DNA of 64,000 bases from Branchiostoma floridae. Lineage: Eukaryota; Chordata; Leptocardii; Amphioxiformes; Branchiostomatidae. Below are positions 22,624-35,609 of the stretch, piece after piece. Under the pieces are notes generated by a model. That model was given only the letters and a program-made list of their open reading frames with translations, did not search any database and was not told where the DNA came from. The stretch's first letter is position 1. Each line of letters opens with the position of its first letter. Location of the stretch: the NCBI RefSeq assembly GCF_000003815.2, contig NC_049989.1, positions 9,548,540-9,612,539 of the forward strand, read 5' to 3'. The position numbers were made by a program, and so were the translations under genes.

Positions 22624-25051
22624 GGTAACCCGTGTTGCGACCTTATTTATCAGACAGATGACGATAAATTAGATCTTAATGTTCTACTGTACATGTTTTA
22701 ATTAATACTTCTCGGATTTGGTGGTAAGATTTCCCTTATTGTAAAAGATCACAAATTGGGATCGTAGGTGCCTTATATTCGATTTCTTGTTAATATTGAG
22801 AAGATCTATTTTGCGATTTTATATACCTACACGAAATCTGACCAGCACACTTCAAGAATGAGTAAAAAAGGTTATTCTATAATAAGAAAACGCACTGCCT
22901 TTACGCATGCTTTAAGGCATTCTTATAGTGAAAGGTTGCATTTTGTGTGGTGATATGGGGCAGCTGTACCTTAAACAACCTTATGTTGCCTAGTTCTGAA
23001 GTATTTTTCCTTCTGTCTGCATATCAATAGTCTTAGATCGATTAAAAGTCTAACATATGCAACAAAAGTTACTTACAGCATTATACATTAAAACCTAGAC
23101 TAATCAGCGCACAGATCTGAGATGTTTGATGTATGTATTAGCTAGTCTTTTTGCTGACGTGTACTTTTTTAATCCACGGTTTCTGCAGGTACACACATCG
23201 ACACATAACTGTCCAATATCAGTTAGAGAAAATATGGAATCATCATAAATTCACCCCTATGTCTTTTTAATGTATTCCTCCTATTGAGTACCCTATACTA
23301 CAAGAATCAGGTCGTAAATCTAAATTGCTTGCATAAACGTGAAATTAATGAAGTGAGAATGATAGAAATTCCCTTTTGGCCAGAGCAGTGTTGAAAGTAG
23401 GTGAAAGTTGCTTTGGGACTAAGTTCAGTTTGTGATTTCCATGAAAAGGGAAGGAGTGATTGTAGCTAGAGGTCGTTGGCAATTATTTTACACGTTGAAG
23501 AGTATTCTATATGCGCAATATAGGATAAATAAGGATGTATGGTATATCTAAATTTAAAGATTTAGTCTTGGAACAGATGTTTTCTTATTTTGTAGGATTT
23601 AAATGTTTTAAAATTCTACCAGTTCACTTGAAGTGTAGTACTTATTGAGTAGCTGACGCGCAGTTGTAAAATAAATCTATGTCTTAATTCCTACACTTGT
23701 ATTGAGTGCCAGCAGTTGCTAGAAATACATTTTGTACTCACTGTAGACAAGGCGACCCGTAGTCAAAACTATATCGCCCGCGAAATGAGCCTCAGTTTGA
23801 AGGGAAAGGCAGTTATCGTTGGTTCCTGGTAGAAACGACAAGCAAACCTGTCCAGGTTTCAGCTGTTACTGTCAGAGTGGCTTAGACCAAATAAGATATG
23901 ATGGGTGGGGTCCGACTTATCAAAATTATCTAACACTTCGGGTAGGTGCCATTCATATCAGAGGGGCGCGAGCCTTAATTTTTCTATTCAATAAAGATAA
24001 AATATATATGACATGCTAGGACACAGTCTGTAGCTGTAGTTTGTAATCTTATAGCTTGTCTTAAGCCCGTACTAACAAACGTGTTTATGTGTGACTGTTG
24101 AATTTTGAAAAAAAAAACGTTCGGCCTTGAAAACTGTGCCTATTTGATTGAAGGTTACGCAAATCGTTCGATCCCGACTAATCAGCGGGTGATCTAAAGT
24201 ACTTACTGTATTAGCAAGACTTGTCTCTGACGTGTTCTTTATGTCTCGTGGTCTTTGCATAAGTCAAGAGGTAACTGATATATGTTTGAGACGGACACAT
24301 GTGAATTGTGTTGTTATCAACATTTAGGGGTTCAAAAGTAATTTTTCCCTAGAACTGTATTGTAGAATGAAATTTTTTCACTAAGCACTATATGGGAATC
24401 CTCATTAGATAGCTTCATAAACAACACTTACAAATAGCGTTATATGTGCAACGGTTATGTATGGCGGGTCATTCAGTATAATATAACCAGCTGCTGACGC
24501 GCCACGTGCCTGTGAAGCTGGTTTGTTTCGCCGGTTATAAAGACCCAGATATAAACGGTCATTATAGGAAGTTTTTTTGCTGTTCCGTCAATTTTTAAAA
24601 AGCCTCTATTAAAATGGTTAACAAACTGTCCTGCTTTTGATGATCATTTCTGGTCATAGTTCACATCTTGAGTGACAGAAGCCTATCTAAGGTTACCCGA
24701 GCAGTCCTAAATGTTGCCAGGTAGGTTTCACGCTCCGTTGCGCAGCCAAACAAAACCAGCCCCCAACCGACCGTACAAAACAGGTGTATCGCGTTCGGCT
24801 CACAATACCCGGGCGCGCCGGATCGCCTAGCGCCGCTGTATTACGTTACAAGTTTACCCCAAGCTTACTCCGACCGTGTCCCATACACAGTAACCACCAC
24901 ACAACGGCGTGGAAAGCTGTGGAGAGGGCACAACACCTTTGTTGTCATTCTGTGTGCAACAACCCGTTAAGAAGGGTCAAAATTCTTTCAACAAGGTCGG
25001 GCGGTGAAGGTACCAACAGGGGCGATGTCACAACACTCGAGACCTTTAGAC
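22624..25051. other. Head-to-head intergenic region, no gene recognised
   Basis: This separates the minus-strand NPxY gene from the plus-strand CXorf65 homologue, so both promoters should lie here. The last 300 bp are comparatively GC-rich (for example GGGCGCGCCGG at about 24811), fitting a TATA-less promoter. Nothing else is recognised. Confidence 0.45.
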
Positions 25052-28000
25052 ATGGAGCCGACGGTACAGTACTTCATAACGGTGAAGTATGGAGGTAAGA
25101 AACAACTATAGACACCATAGCATCTAAAATTACCCGTTAATCAAGTTAAAGTAGTAACTATGACAGTGTTGTCGTTCAGAAAGTACAAAAAAGAAAAATG
25201 AATCTAGCCTTTGTCATATATGTTTTGAGGTTTACATATATCATAGTATGCCCAAGCATGTGTATACATGTACTTATGGAAACGGTTGTGAACAACCATA
25301 CCACAATACAAGTGAATACGATCTAACAATTGCAAGATTAGTTGTCTAGGAGTTTATGTATGTTACAAGCAGCGCTAGCGAAAGTACCTTTAACAGCTGC
25401 TTATTCTGTCTTTTATATGGCTGCTTATCGTGATAGGAACAATGGACCTGTCAAGTTCTAACTGAACAATAAGGCCTTGAGAAACTCTAACAGCTGAACA
25501 CATGGATTCTAGTAGTTGAAAGAACTGTCGCTGAAAAGGATTTTCGTACCAAAACTGTAGTATCAAGGAGGTTAAAGAAAGCTCCTTGGTAGTATGTACC
25601 TGTATGTTTGCCATTTTTATGATATTGGCCGCCATTATATGTACCTGGTGTTTCAAGATGTACTGTGATACAATAGTTTACAACCAGTCTGTTTACATAG
25701 GGCGTGTGTACACAAACCATAAAGTCTTAAATTGTAGTTAGTTATTGGCTGTCGACAGTCTGTCGTAGTTAGGTAGTTCCTTCCCCTTGTATATACTAAA
25801 TACTATTTTCTGTCATCTATGTAGTCTATTACATATTAGATGATAGAAAAAGCTTAGATTCTATTCAATGGGGTGGGGGTGGTAGCCATAGGATATTCCA
25901 GGCTTCGCACGGTGGAATAGAATAACAGAACTCACTTCCTGTCTTTTGCTAACTAGACAATACTATGCATTACTCACATATTTGCGGAGTCAAATTATAG
26001 ACTTATTGTTTTGTGGATGATTATGACTAGCCAGTAAACGTGGCTGGCACCTGCTGGTGTGTTTGTTTACACGCTGTGGTGTAAACAATTGTCCTTGGCA
26101 CAGATAGACCAAAGCGTGTGTTGTTCAAAACGTCTGTGCTCCGTGGTGCAGAACAAGACGACCTTTACCCAAAACATCGTCCTTTGTAGGCGGAAAGAAC
26201 TTTCAAATATTGTTTCTAGCGTTATATTGTCCCTTGTATCTATATTAAAGGATATGTAAGGTGGCAGTAGCTTAATGACATACCCTTTCGTAAACTCCAA
26301 GGTTCATTTCGTGAAGAAGGCCTTTCTTGGAAAGCAATACCTTGACATATAAGTACGATTTATTGTCTCGGATTAACCCCTGAAAGTTTTCACACGATTG
26401 ATTTGAACTACTCAATTTTGTATTTATAATTTTGCTTCTATATTGTATCTTGAACCAAAGTTCTTCTAATGTGTATTGTTGTATATTTTGGTTTAAAAAA
26501 TCGTTGCATTTGATATGCATAGCATTATATACATACCGGAAATCCGGGCACAAAGTGCACAGGCGAACATTTTCAAAAGCTCTTCAGGATTTTACACGGA
26601 GGCTGGTGGTTAAGTGCGTACTTGAGAACATATCAATGGGATAGCCGTGGGAATAGGTAGTAATTATATCCAAATAGCACACACTTGGACTAAACCATTC
26701 AAACGTCAGGTACTTTTATACCGGATTTATTGCATTATTCGTCAGATATCATCTGTTATCTTTCACCAATTGCAATTGTTTAAGAGTTTTGATAAAAGTA
26801 TAAAAAGACTTTTTTGGGGAAAAAGAGTTGGCGCAATGATTGTTATTAGAGAGTAGATGAAGTGATGCGACTAATACCGTGCAAAGACTAAGGATTACTT
26901 CTATGAGTCCGCAAAGCTTTAGATGGAAGATAACACCGGTACCGTCAGCTTCTACATCATCATAGTCTACAGGGGTATTAAAAGTATACACAGTAATTAA
27001 AAAGTGAGATGAAATGTTATTCCAAGACACGTACTGCTGTGCATTTTGGCTGCAATAAACGTTTTTCATTATGCGTTTTGTTCTTTTAATACAATCCGGA
27101 AGATTAAACAATTTACAATGCATCCATGCTAGATATCACTAACAACAACAAAGCAAACTTTATATAATCACTAGTCTAGGACAAATTACAACCGATGATT
27201 TTACAAGTGGGTAAAGACAAGTATTGGGGATAAAATATTAACATATTTTTCAAATCGCCTATTTTGAATAAAGAAGAAAAATCGCCTATCAAGTTGTAGC
27301 ACCACTTATGTACAGATATATGTATTGTTATTACATTTAAACGTTATGCCGTGCAAACGGGGATACAGGTATTTGTTTTCTTCGTATCTTGGTTACAAAC
27401 TTACAAAGCGACCAAAAGTGGCTTGCTGTGTCACCCGAGGGCCGTCCCTCAGAAATCTCTGCTAATGATACATAATTGGGAGTCCTGGATAGCATATGTC
27501 ATTAATCCTTTTATAATAGCTGTCATCCTCCCTCCAAGAAACCAGCATGTACATGTAAGTAGTGCGTGATTACAATGATTGATATGACATTGTGTATTTT
27601 TCAGACAACCAGACAGAAATTTTCAACCCCCACTGCAAGAGTCAACTGCTATTGAAGTGTATCAAGCAGAAGTGTAGATGTGAGCTATTGGACCACGATG
27701 GTAAGATTCAAATTAAGTATATTTTTTTCACATTTTTGAAGTGGATAGACTGGTCAATTATTGCCCACTTATAGTTTATAACAAAAGGTCATCAAAGCGT
27801 TAATAAAGCCTTTAGGCAGTCGTCTATGTCAGACTTGCTGTTTGAAGCTTTTTTAATTAAGTTAAAAGTATGGAAAAGATTTCACATATATACATGTAGT
27901 GAAATTGATTCATAATGTCCACAGATTTCCACGCGTGCAAAATATAAACCCTAAAATCATTTACAGGTAGAAAAAAAATTACTTGCAAAATCTGTTCCGA

Positions 28001-29811
28001 ATGTGTCAGAATAGTCCAATGTTTACTAATAAGCGTAGGTTGCTACAGATAAAGAAATGGGGAGAATTTAGACAATACCTGCAACAGAGTGTGATAAATC
28101 ACAATTAATTGGGGATTGAGTATCAGACGCCTCTGTAATTGTCGCCTACAGCTCATTCTATAACACTGCGTCAGAACAAAAAGCGCACCCTACCGTGTAA
28201 TTCTACACAGCTGTAATGAGACGGCGTCATTGTGATACTACATATATATAGCTTTACAACACTCCGTACCCGGGTACCCTGTTTCTATTTGTTAAAGAAA
28301 TCACGCAAAGACTTGAACGTTTCATATTGATATATGTGTAAGCAACAATATTCATTGAAATTAGTTGGTGACAATGTACCAGTAAATACATATTAGCTTA
28401 TAAACACAGAATCTTGATTGCTGAAACTTTAATTGGGATCAGCAAAATGTTCGCATTTGTCCTTGCACCAATTTGAGAAGTCATACCTTCTCTGATTGTA
28501 CTGCTCTTTCCAGAATATCATCCACTGCTTATTGGTGCATGCATGCGCTCATTTTCAGCGGTCATCGACCTAGCGGACGATCAGGGTAACGTGAAAAACT
28601 TGTCAGAGAGTCAAACTATCTCCACCTACGCCAACGATGTCTTGGAGCCGAGAGGCGTCTACTTCCTCATAAAAGTCATAAGTGAGTTAATCTGATTCAT
28701 TTCCAACCTCCCTAGCTCCCTCCATCTTCCTTCTCTTTGACATAGATCTAAGTTACTACTGTAGTTGTATTATTGACTGTGTATAGCGATACAGTAGTCA
28801 AAGGAATACTCTTTTCATCGTGTACAACATAAGTTCCCCGGTTTTCGATATCTAAATAACATAGAATATCTTAAGCTCCGTCTGTACTTGCATTCACTAC
28901 TGTTTTGATTAAGAAGCGAGAAGAAGTCGAACCTATGGATGTTAGTATGCATTAGACTTTTTAGTTTTACTTTACTAGTAACTGTACTTGTAGTTACAAT
29001 TACTAGTACTTAGAACTTTATCATCCTGGCCTGTACTTAGCTTGTGAGAACAGAAACGTACAATTAATTATAAGGGCTTCTTCATCATTCTTGTCACTTT
29101 TTTGAGTCCCACACATAACTTTTTACCTCCAATAATTTGTCTTTCTCCTGTTTTAACCACAGAAAGTGAAGTCGAGAACGAACCCACGCGGTACGAACCC
29201 ATCATCAGCAACACAGAGAAGAACTGCCCGGGTTTGTCAGGTAAGATAACGTTAACCAGATTATTCCCTCTGCTATTTCAAACAATATCGCCAGGTGGCG
29301 CTACTGAAGCATCTAACGACGATCAAGATTTACCACTTGCCATTTCGGTGACTTTGTATAAAGATTGTTTGATTGAATTACTTTACAAGCTTCAAAATTG
29401 TGAAAAGTGTGTAAAATCATATAATTGTATGCACGTTGATTGTGTCCTTTGGCATTTTCGCTGATATTACACTTAATCCATGAATCAAAAATTTGCTGTA
29501 AAACAGGCAGAAAGAAATAACTCAAGCCAACGAGGCATATGGTCTATAGTTCTATACCCTTATCAGTGTCGGATATAACATTCTAAAAATGTAAATGTAA
29601 CAGATATGATATGGTTTTGATTGGCAAAATTATCAATTATGTTTCTATATTATTTTTCTTTTCAGATCGTTTAAACCGCTCCACTAAGTCCCAGGCAGGC
29701 AATAGAAAAGGCTGGGCGAACCTGAAGAAAAGACTCCCGGCATCCTCTGCTCTATCCGCTATTTCCAAGGCCACAACGAAATCGGGGAAGAAAAATTCAA
29801 CAACAAAATAA
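25052..29811 (+). CDS. CXorf65 homologue (five exons)
   Basis: Homologue of the uncharacterised human protein CXorf65; function unknown. Exons are 25052-25094, 27605-27700, 28559-28681, 29163-29240 and 29666-29811, all with consistent phase. The product starts MEPTVQYFITVKYGDNQ; human CXorf65 starts MFIFIKHGDNQ. Further shared points are Asn-Pro-His-Cys before a Leu run, IDLADDQGNVKNL (human IDLCDETGTMKLL) and RGVYFLIKV (human RNTYYVCKV). The C-terminus is Lys- and Ser-rich (SKATTKSGKKNSTTK), as in human. The N-terminal strand-turn-strand and the D(x)nG spacing look ubiquitin-like, but that is inference. Exon 3 has a second in-frame acceptor 45 nt upstream (exon start 28514), adding 15 residues. 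Exon 1 is tiny and was placed by homology, frame and its GTAAGA donor. Confidence 0.85.
25095..27604. other. Intron 1 of the CXorf65 homologue
   Basis: A 2.5-kb AT-rich intron. I see no exon or repeat in it with confidence; open stretches on both strands show no known motif. Confidence 0.6.
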
Positions 29812-31370
29812 TTTCTATACTATATGAAATTTTATATCATAAGTTTGACCAAACATTTTATCACTGCGAACATGTAGAACTGTCAGGGATACAAAAATTT
29901 TGTGCTTCCAGGCAAGATATGAAGATATGAATATAATGTTTGGAAACTGAAGATTGCTTCTTATGGTTCTCGTACCTGTATTACTCCGAGTGTGTTTGGT
30001 TCCCAAAAATTATTGGGTATCAAAAGCTTGTGATTATGTCGGTAATAAATTCCCTTTCATCGCCCCCATCTGATTTTTAAAGGATCTTAGAAAAAGAAGC
30101 TTGTATTTTTGTCACCATCATCATTATGTTTGCCTTTGTTGCCAACGAACAGAATTTTAGTATATTTGTTACGAAATAAATGTTAAAGCTACGTCGTGGA
30201 AAATATATTGTTACAGTCATTGTCATGTATTGGACTGTTTGTTTACAATACTTACCCGGGAAACTGCCTCTTAGTGTAACAGACGAGGTTTGTACAAAAC
30301 GTACAAGCTCCATATCCGTAAAGATTTATTTCATCCACTCATTTCTGTAAGTGTAATAAGTTCTTTTACCCAAGAGACGTCCCTATCCAAAGCTAGATAG
30401 TCATAAATAACATTAATAAAGGCAATTGCACTTCAAAGTGTTTTGTTATCACTTAGTGCGGTATCTGTACTGAGGCCATAAAATGCCGATGAAACAAGAC
30501 AAACGCTATAGTCTTCTCGTTATTTATCATTGTAACGCAGAACAGTCCAATATACGGCACGTAAGGATGACAATTTATAGCTACATTCGTCTTACAATCA
30601 CACACTCGGGACAATGAAAATCCGAACAAATAAAGAGCCAATACACCCATATAGGCAGTCCAACGGGTCGAGTTTACTAGGAAAAAACGAGCACATCAAT
30701 CTATCTTTATTTAGGTAAGGATGATTTGATCCCTGGGAAAGCAAAGTCAAAAATAGAACGGAAGAAGTGCTTGTCTCAATTATTTCTTCACATTTCTGTG
30801 AAATAATGGCGTTGCAAATGTACCCAATTGATATAATTTGTCCTTTGTGTACAATTGAGAACGGCCTTCACCCTTATTGTACGTCTATAAATGACGTTGT
30901 TTCTCATTTGCTTGTCATTTATGTCACAATGGAGAGAACTCCATCATTTTATGTGGCCATCCTTAACAACGCCAGGGGGGGGAGCTTCTTGTTTATTGGA
31001 TATTGCCTTTTTATATGTTTTCTATTTTGTTGCATTCTTTATTGTATTCTTTCCCTTTACCTCGTGATTAGTCATCACGAAATCATGTTCTTTGTAGACG
31101 TACAACTCATAACAACTACCTCAGCGCCGCCTAGCGGTGAAAAACAGAACTAACCCGCATTGCAATAAGAAAAGAAGTACCGAAGTACTACCGAAACGCT
31201 GGTATGTAGTAATATCATTTTTATCGTATGACATGCGTCACAATGAAAAATTATTAAAATCACTTTTTATTGTCTGTAAATCGTGCATACCCACGCTATT
31301 TCCATTTCATTTTCCATAGAAATGAAAGAAAATTACAGGTTCGAGTAGCTAGCGAGTTTTGTTCGGGGAT
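29812..31370. other. CXorf65 3' UTR and gene-free sequence
   Basis: AATAAA at 30044-30049, about 230 nt after the stop, is the likely poly(A) signal. The rest is AT-rich with no recognised gene. Confidence 0.45.
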
Positions 31371-31498
31371 CCAAGGCAGTCAGCCCGCCGATCTCACATA
31401 AGCGATCCTGGGAGTGTAAGCCCGAAGGAGCTATACCTCCTTCGGGCTTAAACTCCCCCGAGGGCTAAAAGAAAATCGGCGGGCTGACTGCTTTGGGC
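31371..31498. repeat. Long near-perfect hairpin element
   Basis: The outer arms are AAGGCAGTCAGCCCGCCGAT and ATCGGCGGGCTGACTGCTTT; the inner arms are AAGCCCGAAGGAG and CTCCTTCGGGCTT around a short loop. Right after it, at about 31519-31557, GATCCTGG and TAAAAGAAAAT recur as in the element, suggesting a remnant of a second copy. Confidence 0.75.
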
Positions 31499-31921
31499 CA
31501 CCGAATAAACTGTCGTAGCTGCCCGATCCTGGCTGGACCCCAGGGTAAAAGAAAATAAGATCAAACTGTATCGCCCATCCAGAAATTATACGTGATTAGT
31601 TTTGCCTGTCAACCAGTAAGATACATGATTAGGCCACGTTGATTTGATTATAAGGATGACATCCTCCTGATACCCCAAAACTGATGCGAGTGTGGGAACG
31701 AACAAAAATTGGTAGAAAAGTTGCCTTTAGTATGAAATTCAACTATAAATCGTCAGGAAGGTTGAACAAATGACTGAACACACTTAATAAGATATACCGA
31801 ACAATAGATTTATCATTTTTGTTCTTTCACATTCTTCTTTGACTTCGGAATTTACTTTGGCACTTTAATTTTAATTTGAGATTCCTTTTTCCAACATTCC
31901 CTTTCAATTGAGGTTATGTAT

Positions 31922-32140
31922 GTAACGCTAGTTCACCTATATCCGCGGGGTGACCTTTATCCGTTGCTTTCAAAAAAGCATATTTAGGAGTATCAAGTCT
32001 GCGGACTGTGGTTTCAAATTTGCAATATTTTCAAAATGTTCCGATTTGAAACCACCGTCCATCGACTTCATATCCCTAAATACGCTTTTTTAGAAACAAC
32101 GATTATAGGTCACCCTCGAATAAAGGTGAACCAGCGTTAC
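31922..32140. mobile_element. TIR element, family A copy 2
   Basis: It begins TAACGCTAGTTCACC and ends GGTGAACCAGCGTTA, with inner arms ATATCCGCGGGGTGACC and GGTCACCCTCGAATAA. It has the same length (about 219 bp) and the same internal CCACCGTCCATCGAC-type segment as copy 1 (10945-11168). Confidence 0.78.
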
Positions 32141-34231
32141 TCATTTTACAGCTGCTTTGTACAATTTACAGAATGGTCGAGGACTTTGTCTGTTTTGGAA
32201 ACGGTCAAAAATTGACGCGCGTGCGGACGTCATCCGTACAATCAATCCAACATGGCCTTACTGCGGTTAAAGTGAAGGCACAAAAAGTAGTTGCTGTCAG
32301 AAACAAATGATCCTGTACATTATACAAATCTCACACATATCTTAAAACCTTTTAAAACACTTACTGTGTAAATGCATGTATTAAGAGGATCAGGATGTTG
32401 ACAAGTCTCGTTACTTAGAGATGGTTTACATAAAGCTCAGCTTCTAGCGGCCTGATATTTGAAATGACTACAGTATAAGTGTTATTTAGTCAGGTTATGG
32501 TGTACTCTTGTCGATTCTTTATCACTATGTCAACAAGCAATCCTTTAAAGGACTTACAAAATGCTGGATCATTATAGTGCAGCCAATCTGTATATTTAGA
32601 ACTGTGTACATTTGTAAGGCGTTTAGCAAATACTTGTGGATGGTGGAATGACGGATTCATGTGTAGTTACGATAGTAAGATCCAAAATCGAGGGATAGTG
32701 AGCCCGTTGGACTGTATCTTTATCTGTATTTGTATCGGTATTCGTATCGCATCAGTATCAATATCAGTATCTGTGTCTGTATTTGCACACATATAGCCGG
32801 TAGAACTACCCTTTGCTGTAACACACCAACTAAGCATGCAAGTGCAGCTTATATAACAACTGGTTATATAACACTGAACGACCTGTAATATCGTGACATA
32901 CATGTAGACAGACCTCAAACTGTCCATACTCTGCACAGCTTCAAGATTTGTTTAAAGCTGTCTAGTGAGAGGTGACCACAATTGTATGTACTTGATGACA
33001 ACAAGTTACGATCATAACTGTTACATTTTTGAACAACTCAATTTTGTTTTGATACCTCATTGGTCATCAGGAAAATGCACTCATACCATCTTCAGTTATC
33101 ATTTTTCTTAAACGTCTAACCAAAAGGCCCTTACAGCTTCCAAATAAAGCTGTAGCAGGCCAAAACCACTTCTTTCCGGTCGAGACAAGCAGTAGAATTT
33201 TCAAGTTTGACATAGTACTTTCACTGTACTTCGCTGCGCATGAATCATTACAAGATGTCCTCTCCATTTGATCATGATGCTATCATGAGAAGAACCTTTA
33301 AGTTAGCTGACATGCACGTAGTCATACCGTCTTTCAAACCGTCTGCCCCTAGTAACATCATATATCTATAATGCCATTTACTGTAGTTTAGATAATGTAA
33401 ACGGCGGCCTCGTCGGCTATGATGTGATGTCTTATCACAACTTTACCTTGTCTCATTGAGGCATCTTTGCATTTTACAGTCGCCTTGGTCGTCATCTTTA
33501 TGTTTACAATCGGACATCGCAGCTGCTGAGGGTCGTTAAAGATCACGATTGTGTACGCTTCATGGCGCAAACATCGCACATAAAGCACTCCACCGTAATC
33601 TTACCCGCCTTGCCAGTTTCTAGCATAAAGTGGGGCGGCTTACAGTTGCCATTTGCAGTTTGATACTTCCCGTATGAATGTGCCAGGCCCCCTGTGTGGC
33701 GGTATTATAGGTCTTAACGATAACACTGTAAAGTGGCGGTGATGCATCAGGTTTATGTGCAGAGGTCTTAATGTTCAGAGCTGGGTAGATACTGTTGTAA
33801 AAACAACGATAACCCCCTGGGTTAGAGAAAATAGAATCGTCTCAATGTTCTCCTTGTCGTTTGTTTGTACGGTGAATCCGATTCAAGGACGAGCAAGAAA
33901 TCGAAGACTCTGTATACGTCCGTAAAGTATTTATTGGTTTTGTAAACTTCTTGTTTTATTGAAAGTTTATTACTGGTTATTCGTTATTGAGTGATTTCCG
34001 TGTTTGAAATAAAGGTAAAAATCTCGTAAACAACATTTACCCAAGCCAATGAATCCTATAGTCAAGGTAACAGGCAATGACAGAAGACTGAAGAGAGGAA
34101 ATGAGATAATCTTTGACACCCTCTGGGACATTTGACGTGAACTTCCTGTCAGTGTCCTGGCCCGTGAACTTTAATGTCACTCAGTGGTGAGACGTGCATA
34201 GCATATGAAAATACAGCACTGTGGAAAAATG
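32141..34231. other. Gene-free sequence
   Basis: Apart from the GATACA-tail repeat at 32705-32832, I see no gene, RNA or clear repeat here. Confidence 0.4.
32705..32832 (-). repeat. Dispersed repeat with a GATACA-type tail (copy 2)
   Basis: On the minus strand it begins TTGGTGTGTTACAGC, passes through GTAGTTCTACCGGC and ends in a long degenerate run of GATAC(A/T)GA units. This is the same order as 1891-1965, with a longer tail. Confidence 0.55.
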
Positions 34232-34376
34232 TAGCCTCCTTCGCAGACTTTTGAGTGCGGCAAAGCCCCCTGTCCGAGCTTAGAAACCCTAAGCTCATGT
34301 TGAAAATCGCGAATCAGAGACCCCCCCCCCCTTCGAAAATAAACGCCGTCGCTCCAAAAGTCTGCAAAGGAGGCTA
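34232..34376. mobile_element. TIR element of about 145 bp
   Basis: The arms TAGCCTCCTTCGCAGACTTT and AAAGTCTGCAAAGGAGGCTA are inverted copies differing at one position. The interior holds a small AGCTTAGAAACCCTAAGCT hairpin and a run of about 12 Cs. Confidence 0.8.
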
Positions 34377-35230
34377 GGAGACACGTCGACAGATAAAAAT
34401 GCATACTGCGAACATCCATACAGAGATAAAATAATACTGGGCCGATAGCATCGACGATGGGTTATGCCAAGGAATTAAAACAAGTGCTTTTAAAAAAAGC
34501 TGGCGTTTCGTCTACGTTTATGAGTGCGAACTGTCTTTTTCTTGAAGTAAAATCTGTTAGAAAAAGTCACTCAAGGGCTGTTGCGTCTATAAGAAAAATT
34601 GTTATTTTGGAAAGGAGTACTGTTTAGTAGCTGGTCTTGGCTTACAACTTTATTTTAAAATGTACAATAAGTTCATTATAAAATCTATCAATATACTCAG
34701 GTACTTATGTACACTTGAAAAAGCACCATCAGCACTGTGACAAGATTCTATCTAAATTGACTACCAAATGTCAAACAAATTAACAGTTAACAATTAACAG
34801 CTACCTCATCTCTATTATACTGGTTTCCGCATTCACAACATTTCTTCCTTGTTTTCCTGGATAATTTTGCTAATATTCATGAAAATTTCCATACTTTTGT
34901 GTCGAGCGGTGTGCCTTTCCACGTCCGTGTTGTCTGAAAACTTCTGAATGAAGTCGATACTGAACAATGGAGCATTTGCTACTGTAAGAAAGGATCGCTG
35001 TTTTTGATGGAGTTTCATGCAAACAACATCAAGAGCCTCTGTTTACATCATGAATAGTAGTTTAGTGGCGAGTGTTTTGCGAGAATCATCTTACCGCGCA
35101 TAGGAGCCGCTGCACGGTATTTTCCATTACCATGAACAGAAAAATTCGAATGCCGGGTTTGGAATCTATGAATATCAATAAATAAATAGAATATTTATAT
35201 ATTATCTTCAATATTTAAAAAGAAAAAAAT

Positions 35231-35304
35231 CCACGCTCGGTTTCGAACCAGGGACTTTCGGATCCAAAGGCCTATGACTTTACCGATTGAGCTAAGTTGT
35301 TGCG
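35231..35304 (-). pseudogene. tRNA-like sequence (tRNA relic or SINE head)
   Basis: In 74 nt, the minus strand has an excellent box A (TAGCTCAATCGGTAAAG) and box B (GGTTCGAAACC) at tRNA spacing. The acceptor stem pairs at only about four of seven positions, and the D and T stems have mismatches, so a working tRNA is unlikely. An A-rich stretch lies just beyond its 3' end on the minus strand. Confidence 0.5.
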
Positions 35305-35557
35305 TGTATTGTATGTGAGTGTACATTATGCTTTAACCTCATTACATAGTATTATTTATGTAGATTTTCGGTCGCTTTCTGGATAAAATCTTTTTTTTTC
35401 TTGTGCAATCTTGTGGAATAGATGTTATATGGCCATTTTCCAGGATATTGAAGTCCGAAACCACAATACAATGGTATTTCCGAACAGTTGTAGCAGTTGC
35501 ATGCGGTCGCATGTGTATCGTGCAAATCAAGGCTGCCTGGCTTTTCTTGCTCCCTTG

Positions 35558-35609
35558 CCATATAAGGCAAAGCCTGAACATGAAATGTTGCAAGTCTTGC
35601 CATATAAGG
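35558..35609. promoter_or_regulatory. Two perfect CArG boxes 42 bp apart
   Basis: CCATATAAGG occurs at 35558-35567 and again at 35600-35609, both inside a repeated CTTGCCATATAAGGCAA. Both fit CC(A/T)6GG. No gene start is recognised nearby. Confidence 0.3.

Noticed and set aside
24784-25098. 104-codon open frame (+) ahead of the CXorf65 homologue
   Set aside because: It reads exon 1 in the wrong frame and shows no family similarity. The homology-supported start is at 25052.
35231-35304. Functional tRNA gene
   Set aside because: Good A and B boxes, but the acceptor, D and T stems are mismatched. Recorded as a relic or SINE.
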